Shown here: in pieces, positions 52,890 to 61,024 of the stretch
Layout of the letters: the number at the start of each line of letters is the position of its first letter
Position numbering within the stretch: position 1 is the first letter of the stretch
Origin: UBA2330 sp049293015
GTDB lineage: Bacteria > Bacteroidota > Ignavibacteria > Tepidaquicellales > Tepidaquicellaceae
Length of the DNA stretch: 64,000 bases
Direction of reading: 5' to 3'
Assembly: GCA_049293015.1 (NCBI GenBank)
Contig: JBATSB010000010.1
Coordinates: 5,411 to 69,410, forward strand
Program-made: the position numbers and the translations under genes
The notes under the pieces: model-generated
Told to the model about the DNA's origin: nothing
Databases searched by the model: none
The model's input: only the letters and a program-made list of their open reading frames with translations

Positions 52890-53849
52890 TTAAAGCAACT
52901 TACAAAGAGATTCAAACTCATCTTTACTGCTATTGATCATATCTTCAGCTTTGAGTTTTAATACACGAATATTTGTCGCAGAAGCATCATCCATATTATC
53001 GCTGCCGGTTTCGAGCTTAGTCTGAAATCTGTAAAATCTTTTTTTAACCGGATCAGAATTCAGTATCTGACTTAGCTGATATTCAACAGTCCTGCTGACC
53101 CCGTCAAAAACTACATCAAGCAAAGGTCTCGCCCAGCCTATCAGTCCCCAGTTCTTTGATTCTTCATATGAAATTCTCCGTGTAAGCTCTCCCGTTCCAA
53201 GTGATACCAAAAGGATTTCTTCGTCACTACCAAACTCTTTAATTGCTTCAGCATAAGCACACATGGAAGGATTATTTGCATAGACTCCGCCGTCAATCAA
53301 TGCGAAATAATCAACAGGAGGTGTGGCTTTTAATTTCAGACTTTCAAAATAAGTAGGGGCAGCACTTGTCGCTCTTGCTACATCTCTCATTTTAAAATCA
53401 TAATCTTCAGATTCTTTTGCTTTCCTGGATTTAAAGAAAAAGGGAATCCGCTGCTCGAGTTCATAACTTGGAATGATAAGATTAGTCAGTGATTCCGAAA
53501 GCTTTGTTTCACCGAGATATATCTCTAACACTTCTTCAATGCCTGCAATGGAAAATTTTTCATCAACAAGATTTCCCATTGACATTGTAGATTTCCAGGG
53601 AGATTTTTTAAAGATCTTCTTACCTTCATTTTCATAAAATTTCAATATATCAAGAGCTTTATATCTTGGCTTTCCTTTTGCATCCGGTTTGGTGAGGCAT
53701 AACGCAAGAATTCCACCTGTTGAAGTTCCGGCAATCAGATCAAAAATTTCAGAGATTGGTTTCTTCATACGTTTTTCGATCTCATGCAGTATTCTAGCAG
53801 GAAGTACTCCTCTGATCCCTCCGCCGTCAATTGTCAGTATTTTTTTCAT
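52890..53849 (-). CDS. Patatin-like phospholipase
   Basis: A 319-aa protein. The oxyanion motif is DGGGIRG (residues 8-14), the nucleophile Ser43 is in GTSTGG, the catalytic Asp is in LIDGGVYANNP (about 187), and ATSAAPTYF is conserved. It has full length, no signal peptide, and belongs to the plant-patatin/CapV-like branch that cleaves membrane phospholipids from the cytoplasmic side. CapV-type patatins serve as CBASS effectors, but no nucleotidyltransferase gene is nearby. Neighbours are the GH19-like gene (30 bp upstream) and the membrane-GMC fusion downstream. Confidence 0.9.
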   Translation of the reverse strand: MKKILTIDGGGIRGVLPARILHEIEKRMKKPISEIFDLIAGTSTGGILALCLTKPDAKGKPRYKALDILKFYENEGKKIFKKSPWKSTMSMGNLVDEKFSIAGIEEVLEIYLGETKLSESLTNLIIPSYELEQRIPFFFKSRKAKESEDYDFKMRDVARATSAAPTYFESLKLKATPPVDYFALIDGGVYANNPSMCAYAEAIKEFGSDEEILLVSLGTGELTRRISYEESKNWGLIGWARPLLDVVFDGVSRTVEYQLSQILNSDPVKKRFYRFQTKLETGSDNMDDASATNIRVLKLKAEDMINSSKDEFESLCKLL

Positions 53850-53879
53850 AATAATATTTTATATCGATATTTTAAATTT

Positions 53880-54551
53880 TCATGGCTTTACTATTCTTCC
53901 TTCAAGCTCTACTTTATGTACAGCCACTGCTTCAGATTCAGCTAATGATTTTTTTGGATTCTGAATATTAACGATTGCCGATTCTTCTGCCGATTTTTCT
54001 TCTTCTTTTTTATAATCAAGTCCTCTGTAAAATGCTTTTGCATATGAAGCGATCAGATTCGCTCTGTCTAATCCGTTTACAATCCTTCGTGCACCGACCC
54101 AGTCGGTAGTGTCTTTGTCAAAATACATATTGAGCTTATGTCTTGTGAAAATTCCGTCACGCATTCCTATCATTAATATATCCACACTGTTTCTTGGTTC
54201 AAGAGCAAGGTCAGGTTTATTCAACAGATCCACGCCAAGTATCTTTGTAAAACTTTCATAATTATAATGCCATGTCAATTGACACAATCCTCTTCCATAA
54301 TAGATCTGCCCGGTCTTTGCATGCGGCATTCCGTACTTCCTGTTCTTACCTCTTCCATATTCTCCGATGGACGGATTCCATGTATGCGCTGATTCGTGAA
54401 ATGCCGTAGCAAGTACATATGCCAGTTCTCTCAAATTTTTGTAACCCTTGTCTTCATCATAGTGATCTATAATATTTTCAATAGTGACAACTCCCATTTG
54501 GGTTAATGGTCTGTACGGATATTTCATAAAAAATTTTTCTTTGTCTACCAT
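53880..54551 (-). CDS. GH19-type chitinase/muramidase-like protein without signal peptide
   Basis: A 223-aa protein. The lysozyme-like GH19 core shows LATAFHESAHTWNP (catalytic Glu E53), then YYGRGLCQLTWHYNY (the substrate groove motif, about residues 86-100), NKPDLALEPRNSVDILMIGM and RRIVNGLDRANLIASYAKAFY. Such enzymes cut peptidoglycan or chitin. No Sec, Tat or lipoprotein signal is seen, and a 50-residue charged C-terminal tail follows the domain. Export would need a holin, a T6SS or contractile device, or cell lysis. It is first in the minus-strand set, with the patatin gene 30 bp downstream. Confidence 0.82.
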   Translation of the reverse strand: MVDKEKFFMKYPYRPLTQMGVVTIENIIDHYDEDKGYKNLRELAYVLATAFHESAHTWNPSIGEYGRGKNRKYGMPHAKTGQIYYGRGLCQLTWHYNYESFTKILGVDLLNKPDLALEPRNSVDILMIGMRDGIFTRHKLNMYFDKDTTDWVGARRIVNGLDRANLIASYAKAFYRGLDYKKEEEKSAEESAIVNIQNPKKSLAESEAVAVHKVELEGRIVKP

Positions 54552-54680
54552 GATATGCTATTTTTAATTAATAAAAAATTTTGTTTAATTTATTTTATAA
54601 TTATTTCCTCTGTTTAATTTTTTTTCAAATTTAAATAAAATAGCTTTAATCAGTTTAGCTATAAGAATTCTGTCTCTTTA

Positions 54681-54716
54681 ACAGAAGTTACACAGGTTAC
54701 AGAAGTTACAGTAGTT
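54681..54716. repeat. Tandem 9-mer ACAGAAGTT x4
   Basis: The units are ACAGAAGTT, ACACAGGTT, ACAGAAGTT and ACAGTAGTT. It lies 130 bp upstream of the GH19-like gene, in its promoter region. Confidence 0.85.
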
Positions 54717-54745
54717 CCAATATTTTCTGCAAACCGGAAGATCCT

Positions 54746-54797
54746 CGTTTCCAAACTATGTTTGGAAATATAATTTTAAAGCGAAACTCCGTTTCGT
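54746..54797. repeat. Composite palindrome CGTTTCCAAAC / GAAACTCCGTTTC, copy 3
   Basis: TTTCCAAAC-TAT-GTTTGGAAA is followed by CGAAACTCCGTTTCG. It has the same two-hairpin layout and spacing as 4530-4582. Confidence 0.8.
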
Positions 54798-55092
54798 AAA
54801 AATTCTTTCAAAAGCAATCCGCAAAAATTTAAAATCTTCAACTTCAACTATTAAATTTTCAGCATCATTAAAAAGATTTTGGTTCATTGAATTTATTTTT
54901 GAATAATTATAATAGAATTTTAAATAGTACCTTTGGGAAAGTGTCTGTGTATCAGAAATGGCAGTAATGAATTTGGTATTTATATTCATCAGAAAGTAAT
55001 TTTGTTTAATGTATAATAATTTTTTTTTGAGGAAAAATAAATAGCCATTTATATCTTTTATATTTTCTATAGTCTTTCTTATAAAGAAATGC

Positions 55093-55120
55093 AGCTCCGG
55101 ATTCTAAACCGGAGCTTTTA
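55093..55120 (+). terminator. Intrinsic terminator with no gene upstream
   Basis: AGCTCCGG (55093-55100) pairs perfectly with CCGGAGCT (55109-55116) and TTTTA follows on the plus strand. No plus-strand gene precedes it, so it may end a small RNA. Confidence 0.65.
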
Positions 55121-55326
55121 TTGAATTGTATAAATGCAGGTATGTCCTGAAATGAAATTACGAAGTGTCATAAGATTTGTAATGTTTTAATTTTAACAAC
55201 CGATACAAATATAATGACATTACTCTGAAATAATAATAAAGGCACATACAGAAAATTTATAAGTGTATTCACTTAACTTTGCATGAGTAAATTACTGAGT
55301 CTTAATTGTTTTTATCATAAAAGGTA

Positions 55327-55355
55327 CAAGCCCTGTATCTTTTTTACAGGGCTTG
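55327..55355. terminator. Strong hairpin, possible minus-strand terminator
   Basis: CAAGCCCTGTA pairs with TACAGGGCTTG, an 11-bp perfect stem with loop TCTTTTT. On the minus strand it is followed by TACCTTTTA. It could end the TonB receptor transcript 380 bp downstream of its stop, or belong to a small RNA. Confidence 0.5.
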
Positions 55356-55492
55356 CATTAAAAGGAAGTACTTAAATCGGTAAATAAAAGCAGTTTAAAT
55401 ATAGTTAGCATTGAAGAATTCTTTCAATTATTGCTTATTCAAATTAGCAATAATACTATTTATATGAATTAAGTATATACACACAATTCGTC

Positions 55493-55531
55493 TGAGTATA
55501 TATACTCAATTTTAATGAGTAGATATACTTA
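55493..55531. promoter_or_regulatory. Palindromic boxes TGAGTATATATACTCA
   Basis: A perfect 16-bp palindrome at 55493-55508, then a related TGAGTAGATATACTTA at 55516-55531. A third half-like AAGTATATACAC lies just before. The repeated symmetric sites suggest a dimeric repressor, but no gene starts close by. Confidence 0.4.
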
Positions 55532-55634
55532 AAATGTCTTTTAAAGCAAAAAAACGCTGTTTTAAAATGAGTAATAACTGTTTCTTAAATCAGAATTTTT
55601 GAAAAAAAAGATGTTTTAAATAAAATTTATGTTT

Positions 55635-55666
55635 CCGCAGAGTCACCTGCTTTTCGAACTCTGCGG
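55635..55666. repeat. Palindromic repeat CCGCAGAGTC, copy 3
   Basis: CCGCAGAGTC-ACCTGCTTTTC-GAACTCTGCGG is a diverged copy 70 bp past the TonB receptor stop; it may act as its terminator. Confidence 0.85.
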
Positions 55667-55735
55667 ATACTGATTTAATGGACTTTAGTGCGCTATTAGG
55701 AAATTTTTAAAAAAAAGAATTGATATAAAACGTTT

Positions 55736-58105
55736 TTAAAATTCGAAGAATAACCCTGAATTGTAATTTCTGTTTGGAGCTTGAATCCGTTCCAGCTCCT
55801 GATAAGTTTCATTGAAAAGATTGTCAACTGAAATAAAAAATGAAAGTTTGCTTGTAATCTGTTTACTTAATTTTAAATTCAACAGAAAATAAGAATCCGG
55901 CTCTTCATAGTCATAAAATAAAACTTCTTCAATTTCACTGAGATATCTGCCGTTAACATTCAGATTGAAATCATAATAATTCATATTTGCAGTAAAGTTG
56001 AAATTATTTTCAGGTTTGTATGGAAGGAAATCATTTTCCCTGTTCTCAGACAGATCTCTAGCCTGAAGATAGGTATATCCTATGTTAAAATAATAATCAA
56101 CCGGTGAATTGAATAATTTGAAATCAGAATTATAATCAATATAAAATTCAAAACCTTTGACCTGAGTATTGGCAACATTCTGTACCTGAAAAGGTCCGTA
56201 AAGAGAACCGCCGACATTAACATACTGAATCAGATTTGTATAATAATTGTAGAAAAACGCCATGTCAATATTAAATCTGTTTAGATACTGTTTTCTCATC
56301 CCTACTTCAAATGAAAGCATTTCCTCCGGTTTCAGATTTGGATTATATAAGAAATCAAATCCACCGAATAATTCCTTTTTAAAATATAACTCAGCGATAG
56401 AAGGAGCTCGGAAAGCTCTGCCGCCAAGTATTCGAAATGATGAATTCGAAAATACTAAATTTGATGAAACAGGACTGTACACAAATGACAGTTTTGGACT
56501 CAGTTGAAAAGAATGTACACCTGAAACAACCTGATTAAAATCAGCTCTTAAACCAATTGTAGATGTCAAAATATCATTTCCATTTATGTCCTGAATCATC
56601 TTCCATTGATCCTGCGCAAATATTCCAAAATTATTCATCTGTTGGTCGCCATATAAAATTTCTTCAGGATCCGATTTAACAATATTTATCTGTAAATCTA
56701 AACCTGATACCAGGTAGTTCGATCTGCCAAGCTGAAAATCCACCTGTGTAATATTTCCTATATTATATGAATCAATAAATGTATTTAGACCTAAGCCGGT
56801 ATCTGCAAACTGTATGGATACGGGATTGTTTGGATTGTAATAAGAATTGCTGTTTAAATAATAATAATAAAATCTTGTGGTATATTTTGAATTACTGTTT
56901 GGTATCGCTCTGTAAAAAAGATCATAGCTCTGAGACTTTTTATTTATATAATCACCAATATAATGATCGGCTACTTTATACGGCTCGGCTGTCTGCCCTG
57001 CATCCTTTTTCCAGTATCTTGGAAAGTCACTTTCTGAACTTGTATATTGTATAGTAGCTTCCAGATCCCTGTTACTGAAAAGATCGTAAGTTACCTTTCC
57101 CGTCAGACTGTAAAAATCATAACCTGACTGTTGGGAATATCCGTCGTTATAATTATAATTTAAATTAGCCAGGTATGAAAACTTTTTAATAGTGTTACTG
57201 TGAATAATATTTGCACCTGATAAAGTCTGTAGTTTGTTTGAAAAACTCAAACTGTCAGGAAGTTTTTCATAAAAACCATAATTCATATTCACTGCAGTAT
57301 ATGATTTATATGTCGGCTTTTTGGTTATCACATTTACAACTCCCCCAATAGCACTCGATCCATACAATGAAGAAAATGCGCCTTTGACTACTTCTGTTCT
57401 CTCAATAATAGATACAGGTATCAGCGACCATAATGCACCTTTAGAATCTCCTGTCAGCGAAGGTCTTCCGTCAAGCAAAAGCAAAACTCTGTTCCCAATA
57501 CCTCCGCCTGCAACGTCTGAAGAAGCACGGATTGAAAGTGAATTGACATTGATTCCACTGCTTCTGTTTATTGTAACACCTTGTACTTCCTCAAGTACTT
57601 TATCGAAAGTCAGAATATTTTTATTAAAAATTTCCTCAGACCCAACCACTGAAATCGATGACGGCGTCTGCTGTAAAGTTACTTCTGTCTTGGATGAAGT
57701 AACATTGATCTTATCAATCTCAATATCTGCCTGCTCTAAATAAATATTTTTTTCAAGTACTTCATTTGATTTTATTGTCACTACTTCTTCATAATCTGAA
57801 TATCCAATATGAGAAGCTTTCAGATTGTATGAGCCACCTTTAATTTTACTGAAACTATACTCGCCGGATATTTCTGATCGTGTATGAAATTTCTCTCCTG
57901 AAGCAATATTAACCAGACTAACATTGACTTCCATTAAGATCGAACTGGTTTCCTTATCTATCACCTTCCCTTTTATGACTGATGCATTTTCTTTTGCTGA
58001 AATACTTTTTCCAAACAACATAAATAAAGAAACGAACAGTACTTTCGAAATAAAAATACTGTTCGTAATAGTTTTATATAATTTGTATTTGGAAATAAAT
58101 TTCAT
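55736..58105 (-). CDS. TonB-dependent outer-membrane receptor
   Basis: A 789-aa protein. A signal region (residues 1-38) is followed by a carboxypeptidase-regulatory-like domain (about 43-125: VIKGKVIDKETSSILMEVNV), a plug (about 140-265: SISVVGSEEIFNK, VLLLLDGRPS, GAFSSLYGSSAIGGVVNVIT) and a 22-strand barrel (SFEVGMRKQYLNRFNIDMAFFYN ... NLFNETYQ) that ends in Phe, as barrels do. It imports a metal chelate, haem, vitamin or sugar using TonB. The gene follows a surface lipoprotein gene by 8 bp, and an IsdG-like haem monooxygenase is just upstream, so haem or another iron/copper ligand is a fair guess. Confidence 0.9.
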   Translation of the reverse strand: MKFISKYKLYKTITNSIFISKVLFVSLFMLFGKSISAKENASVIKGKVIDKETSSILMEVNVSLVNIASGEKFHTRSEISGEYSFSKIKGGSYNLKASHIGYSDYEEVVTIKSNEVLEKNIYLEQADIEIDKINVTSSKTEVTLQQTPSSISVVGSEEIFNKNILTFDKVLEEVQGVTINRSSGINVNSLSIRASSDVAGGGIGNRVLLLLDGRPSLTGDSKGALWSLIPVSIIERTEVVKGAFSSLYGSSAIGGVVNVITKKPTYKSYTAVNMNYGFYEKLPDSLSFSNKLQTLSGANIIHSNTIKKFSYLANLNYNYNDGYSQQSGYDFYSLTGKVTYDLFSNRDLEATIQYTSSESDFPRYWKKDAGQTAEPYKVADHYIGDYINKKSQSYDLFYRAIPNSNSKYTTRFYYYYLNSNSYYNPNNPVSIQFADTGLGLNTFIDSYNIGNITQVDFQLGRSNYLVSGLDLQINIVKSDPEEILYGDQQMNNFGIFAQDQWKMIQDINGNDILTSTIGLRADFNQVVSGVHSFQLSPKLSFVYSPVSSNLVFSNSSFRILGGRAFRAPSIAELYFKKELFGGFDFLYNPNLKPEEMLSFEVGMRKQYLNRFNIDMAFFYNYYTNLIQYVNVGGSLYGPFQVQNVANTQVKGFEFYIDYNSDFKLFNSPVDYYFNIGYTYLQARDLSENRENDFLPYKPENNFNFTANMNYYDFNLNVNGRYLSEIEEVLFYDYEEPDSYFLLNLKLSKQITSKLSFFISVDNLFNETYQELERIQAPNRNYNSGLFFEF

Positions 58106-58113
58106 TTAAACTA

Positions 58114-58635
58114 TTAGTAAACTTTTTTTGTAGTATCAGACCATGATAACATACTGATTCCTTCTGTACCCTGGTTTTCAGTCCCAATCGTTGCATTTTT
58201 TGGAGGATTTAAAAAGCAAGTTGAATACTGAGCTCTTGCTGTATCACAACCATAAACTGACATTATCGGACTCTGTCCGCCGGTCGTTTTTCTGAATCCT
58301 ACAGAAATAACATAACTTCCCGGATTAAGGTCTTTCAGAGTGTATGGATACTGCAGGTCAAGTACATTGTTGGTTCTTTTAATTGTTAAAGTATCAAAAG
58401 CTGTAGGTCCTGCCATTGGAGGCCAGCCCGTTGACGGATAAGCTGAAATCAAATATGTGCCTCCTGATAAAATAAAATTAGTATCTACAAATGTTACTAT
58501 ACCGTTCACTGTTTTATCAGCCGGTCCTACAGGTGCTACTATATTGTTATCATCGTCTGAACAGCTATAAATAGATAATGTAATTAGTATTGCAAATACA
58601 ACTGACATTAAAGGATTGTTAAATATTTTTTTCAA
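58114..58635 (-). CDS. Surface lipoprotein, TonB receptor partner
   Basis: A 173-aa protein. The signal peptide ends in LSIYSC, and right after the cysteine comes SDDDNN, which matches the acidic lipoprotein export signal that sends Bacteroidota lipoproteins to the cell surface. The mature part has a beta-rich core (VNGIVTFVDTNFILSGGTYLISAYPSTGWP in pieces, YVISVGFRKT) with one Cys pair (YGCDTARAQYSTC). It is first of two genes with the TonB receptor 8 bp behind, so it is probably the ligand-binding partner. Start TTG 58635. Family not recognised. Confidence 0.75.
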   Translation of the reverse strand: MKKIFNNPLMSVVFAILITLSIYSCSDDDNNIVAPVGPADKTVNGIVTFVDTNFILSGGTYLISAYPSTGWPPMAGPTAFDTLTIKRTNNVLDLQYPYTLKDLNPGSYVISVGFRKTTGGQSPIMSVYGCDTARAQYSTCFLNPPKNATIGTENQGTEGISMLSWSDTTKKVY

Positions 58636-58701
58636 TTTAATATATATTTAGTTTATAATTAATTTTCTGAAGCAAATTTAATAATGTATCACTTTAACAA
58701 A

Positions 58702-58747
58702 TATGATTTTAATCATAATAGTTAAATTGTTTTAATGATATTTATCA
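58702..58747. promoter_or_regulatory. Two Crp/Fnr-like boxes upstream of the lipoprotein/TonB operon
   Basis: TATGATTTTAATCATA (58702-58717, perfect 7-bp arms) and TGATATTTATCA (58736-58747) both have TGAT-N4-ATCA cores. Their centres are 32 bp apart, three helical turns. They lie 67 to 112 bp before the lipoprotein start. This is the pattern of Fnr/Dnr-type control by oxygen or nitric oxide. Confidence 0.45.
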
Positions 58748-58796
58748 CGTAATAATTCATTAGAAATATCAGATTTTTTAGAAAAAAAAATCTGAG

Positions 58797-58922
58797 TTAA
58801 AACAGTTTTGAAATAATATAAGGAATGAACAGCCACAAAAGTCCTTTCGCAAGAAAAAATATAAATCCCCAAAAGCCGAGCTTCCTAATAAATGATTTTA
58901 TTTTTTCAGATTTACCTGGCAA
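58797..58922 (-). CDS. Small membrane protein, 41 aa
   Basis: Found by translating the gap. TTG at 58920-58922 opens a 41-codon frame MPGKSEKIKSFIRKLG followed by FWGFIFFLAKGLLWLFIPY and IISKLF, ending TAA at 58797. It has one hydrophobic helix with two Trp residues and basic ends, a clearly protein-like composition. The start overlaps the last 11 bases of the haem monooxygenase gene, so translation is likely coupled. Similar tiny proteins with a KLGFWGF...KGLLWL pattern occur in Bacteroidota, as far as I recall. Function unknown. Confidence 0.65.
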   Translation of the reverse strand: MPGKSEKIKSFIRKLGFWGFIFFLAKGLLWLFIPYIISKLF

Positions 58923-59250
58923 TGACTTCGTAAGTTTTAAAATCTGATGTCATAGGCATTTCTTCTCCCTTTTCCTTTGCAATCTTCAGATCTTCAAATC
59001 CCCTTTTATGTCCTTCTATAAAGGCAGGAGATTTTGTCCATCCTTTAAATGCATCCTCTGAGTTCCAGTGACTGACGATCAAATATCTGTTGCTTCCGTC
59101 CATTGGTTTTAAAACTTCCATATTATGAAATCCGGGCATTGTGTCAATTGCCTTTGCCCTGGATCCAAATAGTTCTTCAAACCTTTCCGTATAATGTTCC
59201 TTGCAGTCAATATAATTTATTGCTACAAATTTCTTTTCTTCTTTTTCCAT
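58912..59250 (-). CDS. Antibiotic biosynthesis monooxygenase family, IsdG-type haem-degrading enzyme
   Basis: A 112-aa ferredoxin-like fold. The three catalytic residues of IsdG/HmoA enzymes are present with the right spacing: N12 (VAINY), W71 (KGWTKSP) and H81 (EGHKR), with intervals of 59 and 10 residues as in IsdG. IDTMPGFHNMEVLKP and YLIVSHWNSEDAF are family landmarks. It would open the haem ring and free iron in the cytoplasm. It is followed by the overlapping 41-aa membrane gene, then the lipoprotein/TonB operon, which fits haem uptake and use. Confidence 0.82.
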   Translation of the reverse strand: MEKEEKKFVAINYIDCKEHYTERFEELFGSRAKAIDTMPGFHNMEVLKPMDGSNRYLIVSHWNSEDAFKGWTKSPAFIEGHKRGFEDLKIAKEKGEEMPMTSDFKTYEVIAR

Positions 59251-59392
59251 TATTATTTTTATTTGTTAAAAATTTTATCTGCAAATATAATGCTTATTAA
59301 GACTATGTTCAAATAAGAAAACATACTCTTTTAATATTATCGAGATTCCTGATCGTATGAAAACTCTTCGACTATCTGAAAACGTTGGAATT

Positions 59393-59809
59393 GCCTCTAA
59401 GGCTCAAAGTGAAAAAAATTAGGAGCTATATGATTTATTGTGAATTTTTTTAATGTATCAAATCCATATTGTTCAAAATCTAAAACTTTTCTTCATGTCA
59501 TTCCCGTATGCTCCTAGCGGGAATCCAGTCAGAAAGTTTAGATTGAAAGGTATGAGTATTTATTGTGCACATATAATCGTAAGTGAATAAAATGGCACAA
59601 TAAATATTTAATTATTTATAATTTTAAATAATATTAAAAGGAAAGAATAGAAATATCATTTGAGATTTCGTGATGATTAGATTCCCGCTAGGAGCATGCG
59701 GGAATGACAAAATTTGTGAAAAATAAAAATATATTTATCTTTCTATTTTCCACTATAAATCATATACCACCAATAATTTAAACTAAACTACTTCGAGCCT
59801 TCGAGGCAA
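59393..59809. repeat. Nested inverted-repeat element (about 417 bp)
   Basis: The outer arms are GCCTCTAAGGCTCAAAG (59393-59409) and CTTCGAGCCTTCGAGGC (59791-59807). The inner arms, 59497-59526 (GTCATTCCCGTATGCTCCTA, then GCGGGAATCC) and 59680-59708, are inverse copies with one mismatch in 29 bases. The core of about 153 bp is AT-rich and has no gene. It fills the gap between the haem monooxygenase and the rlmI-like gene and looks like a small non-autonomous element or nested palindrome insertion. Confidence 0.75.
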
Positions 59810-59820
59810 ATTAAGTAATT

Positions 59821-61005
59821 TTAAACTGTTACCCTAAGCAAATAACCCTTAAGATAATTAGTCTCTGGCATTTGCGGCAATACCGGATGGTCAAACGAGG
59901 AATTTCTGAATTCAATGATCTGTATCTTTCTTTTAGCTTTTTCTGCACTTTGAACAAGCATTTCCTCAAATGCTTTTTCACTGATATGATGAGAGCAGGA
60001 AAATGTAAACAGAAATGAATTTGGCTTTAACAATTTCATCGATTTGTAATTTAATTCTGTATAACCTTTTAAAGCTGTATGTATATTTTTTTTAGACTTA
60101 GTAAATGAAGGCGGATCCAGTATTACAAAATCAAATCTATCTGTCTTTTGGAAATATTCATTTACCAGTTCAAATACATCTGCCTTTTTAAAATCAATAT
60201 TTTTAATTCCATTCAAATGTGCATTACCTTCAGCCATTTCTATCGAATGATCTGATGAATCAACAGCAGTTATAACTTCAGCACCTGCACGAGAAGCATT
60301 CAGCGCAAAGCCACCTTCATTGCAAAAAAGATCTAACACTTCATCACCTTCCTTAATATACTTTCTCAGCAAAGTTCTGTTCTCCTGTTGATCTAAATAA
60401 TAGCCCGTCTTCTGACCTTTCAAAAGATCTATATTAATTTTCATACCATCAAGCTCAACTTCAAATTTAGCTGCTTCACTTCCCGATCTGTCAAATAAAA
60501 TTCCTTCAGTTTTTTCTAATCCTTCAAGTGTCCTAATCTCATTATCATTTTTCTCAATTACAAGATCAGCTTTAAAATTTGTATCAAGTACTTCTGTAAT
60601 TTCTTTTTTAAATAATTCCATACCCGCTGAAAAAATCTGAACCGAATACTTTTCCCCGAATCTATCTATAATTAGTCCCGGAAGAAAATCACTTTCGCTG
60701 TTTACTAATCTGTAAACCTCTCCCGAATTAAGTTTCTTCTTTCGCAATGAATTAGCCATACTAATCCTTTTGAATATAAAATTCCTGTCAATCTCTTCAT
60801 CCTGCTTTGAAGTCAGATGTCTGTATGCAATAAGTGAATTTTTATTATAAAATCCCTTTCCCAAAAAACTTCCCGATGCGGAATACAACTCTGTGATCTG
60901 ACCATTTACTTCAAAGCCTTCAATGCTTTCTATTTCATTGCTGAATATCCACTGATGTCCGCTCAGCAGTCTCTTGTCTTCATTTTTCTTTAATACAATT
61001 TTCAT
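59821..61005 (-). CDS. Class I SAM-dependent rRNA large-subunit methyltransferase (RlmI-like)
   Basis: A 394-aa protein. The N-terminal PUA domain (residues 1-75: KNEDKRLLSGHQWIFSNEI) is followed by an RlmI-type EEHEE region, then the methyltransferase: LKGQKTGYYLDQQENR, VLDLFCNEGGFALNASRAG (SAM motif I), LDPPSFTKSK (motif IV) and FTFSCSHHI with the cysteine used by m5C methyltransferases. RlmI methylates cytosine 1962 of 23S rRNA in E. coli. The genes 59821, 61025 and 61997 run in one direction with gaps of 15-20 bp. Confidence 0.88.
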   Translation of the reverse strand: MKIVLKKNEDKRLLSGHQWIFSNEIESIEGFEVNGQITELYSASGSFLGKGFYNKNSLIAYRHLTSKQDEEIDRNFIFKRISMANSLRKKKLNSGEVYRLVNSESDFLPGLIIDRFGEKYSVQIFSAGMELFKKEITEVLDTNFKADLVIEKNDNEIRTLEGLEKTEGILFDRSGSEAAKFEVELDGMKINIDLLKGQKTGYYLDQQENRTLLRKYIKEGDEVLDLFCNEGGFALNASRAGAEVITAVDSSDHSIEMAEGNAHLNGIKNIDFKKADVFELVNEYFQKTDRFDFVILDPPSFTKSKKNIHTALKGYTELNYKSMKLLKPNSFLFTFSCSHHISEKAFEEMLVQSAEKAKRKIQIIEFRNSSFDHPVLPQMPETNYLKGYLLRVTV

Positions 61006-61024
61006 CTTTACCTTTTTTAATGAT

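Larger units (their letters stand above)
54552..55735. other. 1.2-kb gene-free stretch rich in hairpins and repeats
   Basis: No convincing gene. A 77-codon minus-strand frame (54756-54989) runs through the palindrome at 54746-54797 and is dismissed. The stretch contains the 9-mer tandem repeat (54681-54716), composite palindrome (54746-54797), a terminator (55093-55120), an 11-bp hairpin (55327-55355), palindromic boxes (55493-55531) and a CCGCAGAGTC repeat (55635-55666). TATAAT at 55012-55017 could start a short plus-strand RNA ending at the 55093 terminator. Confidence 0.5.

Noticed and set aside
52890..53849. Patatin as a CBASS effector
   Set aside because: No CD-NTase, Cap2/Cap3 or other signalling gene is in the window; the motif resemblance to CapV alone is not enough.
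54756..54989. 77-codon minus-strand frame
   Set aside because: The C-terminal part is the palindromic repeat 54746-54797 and there is no conserved or structured character.
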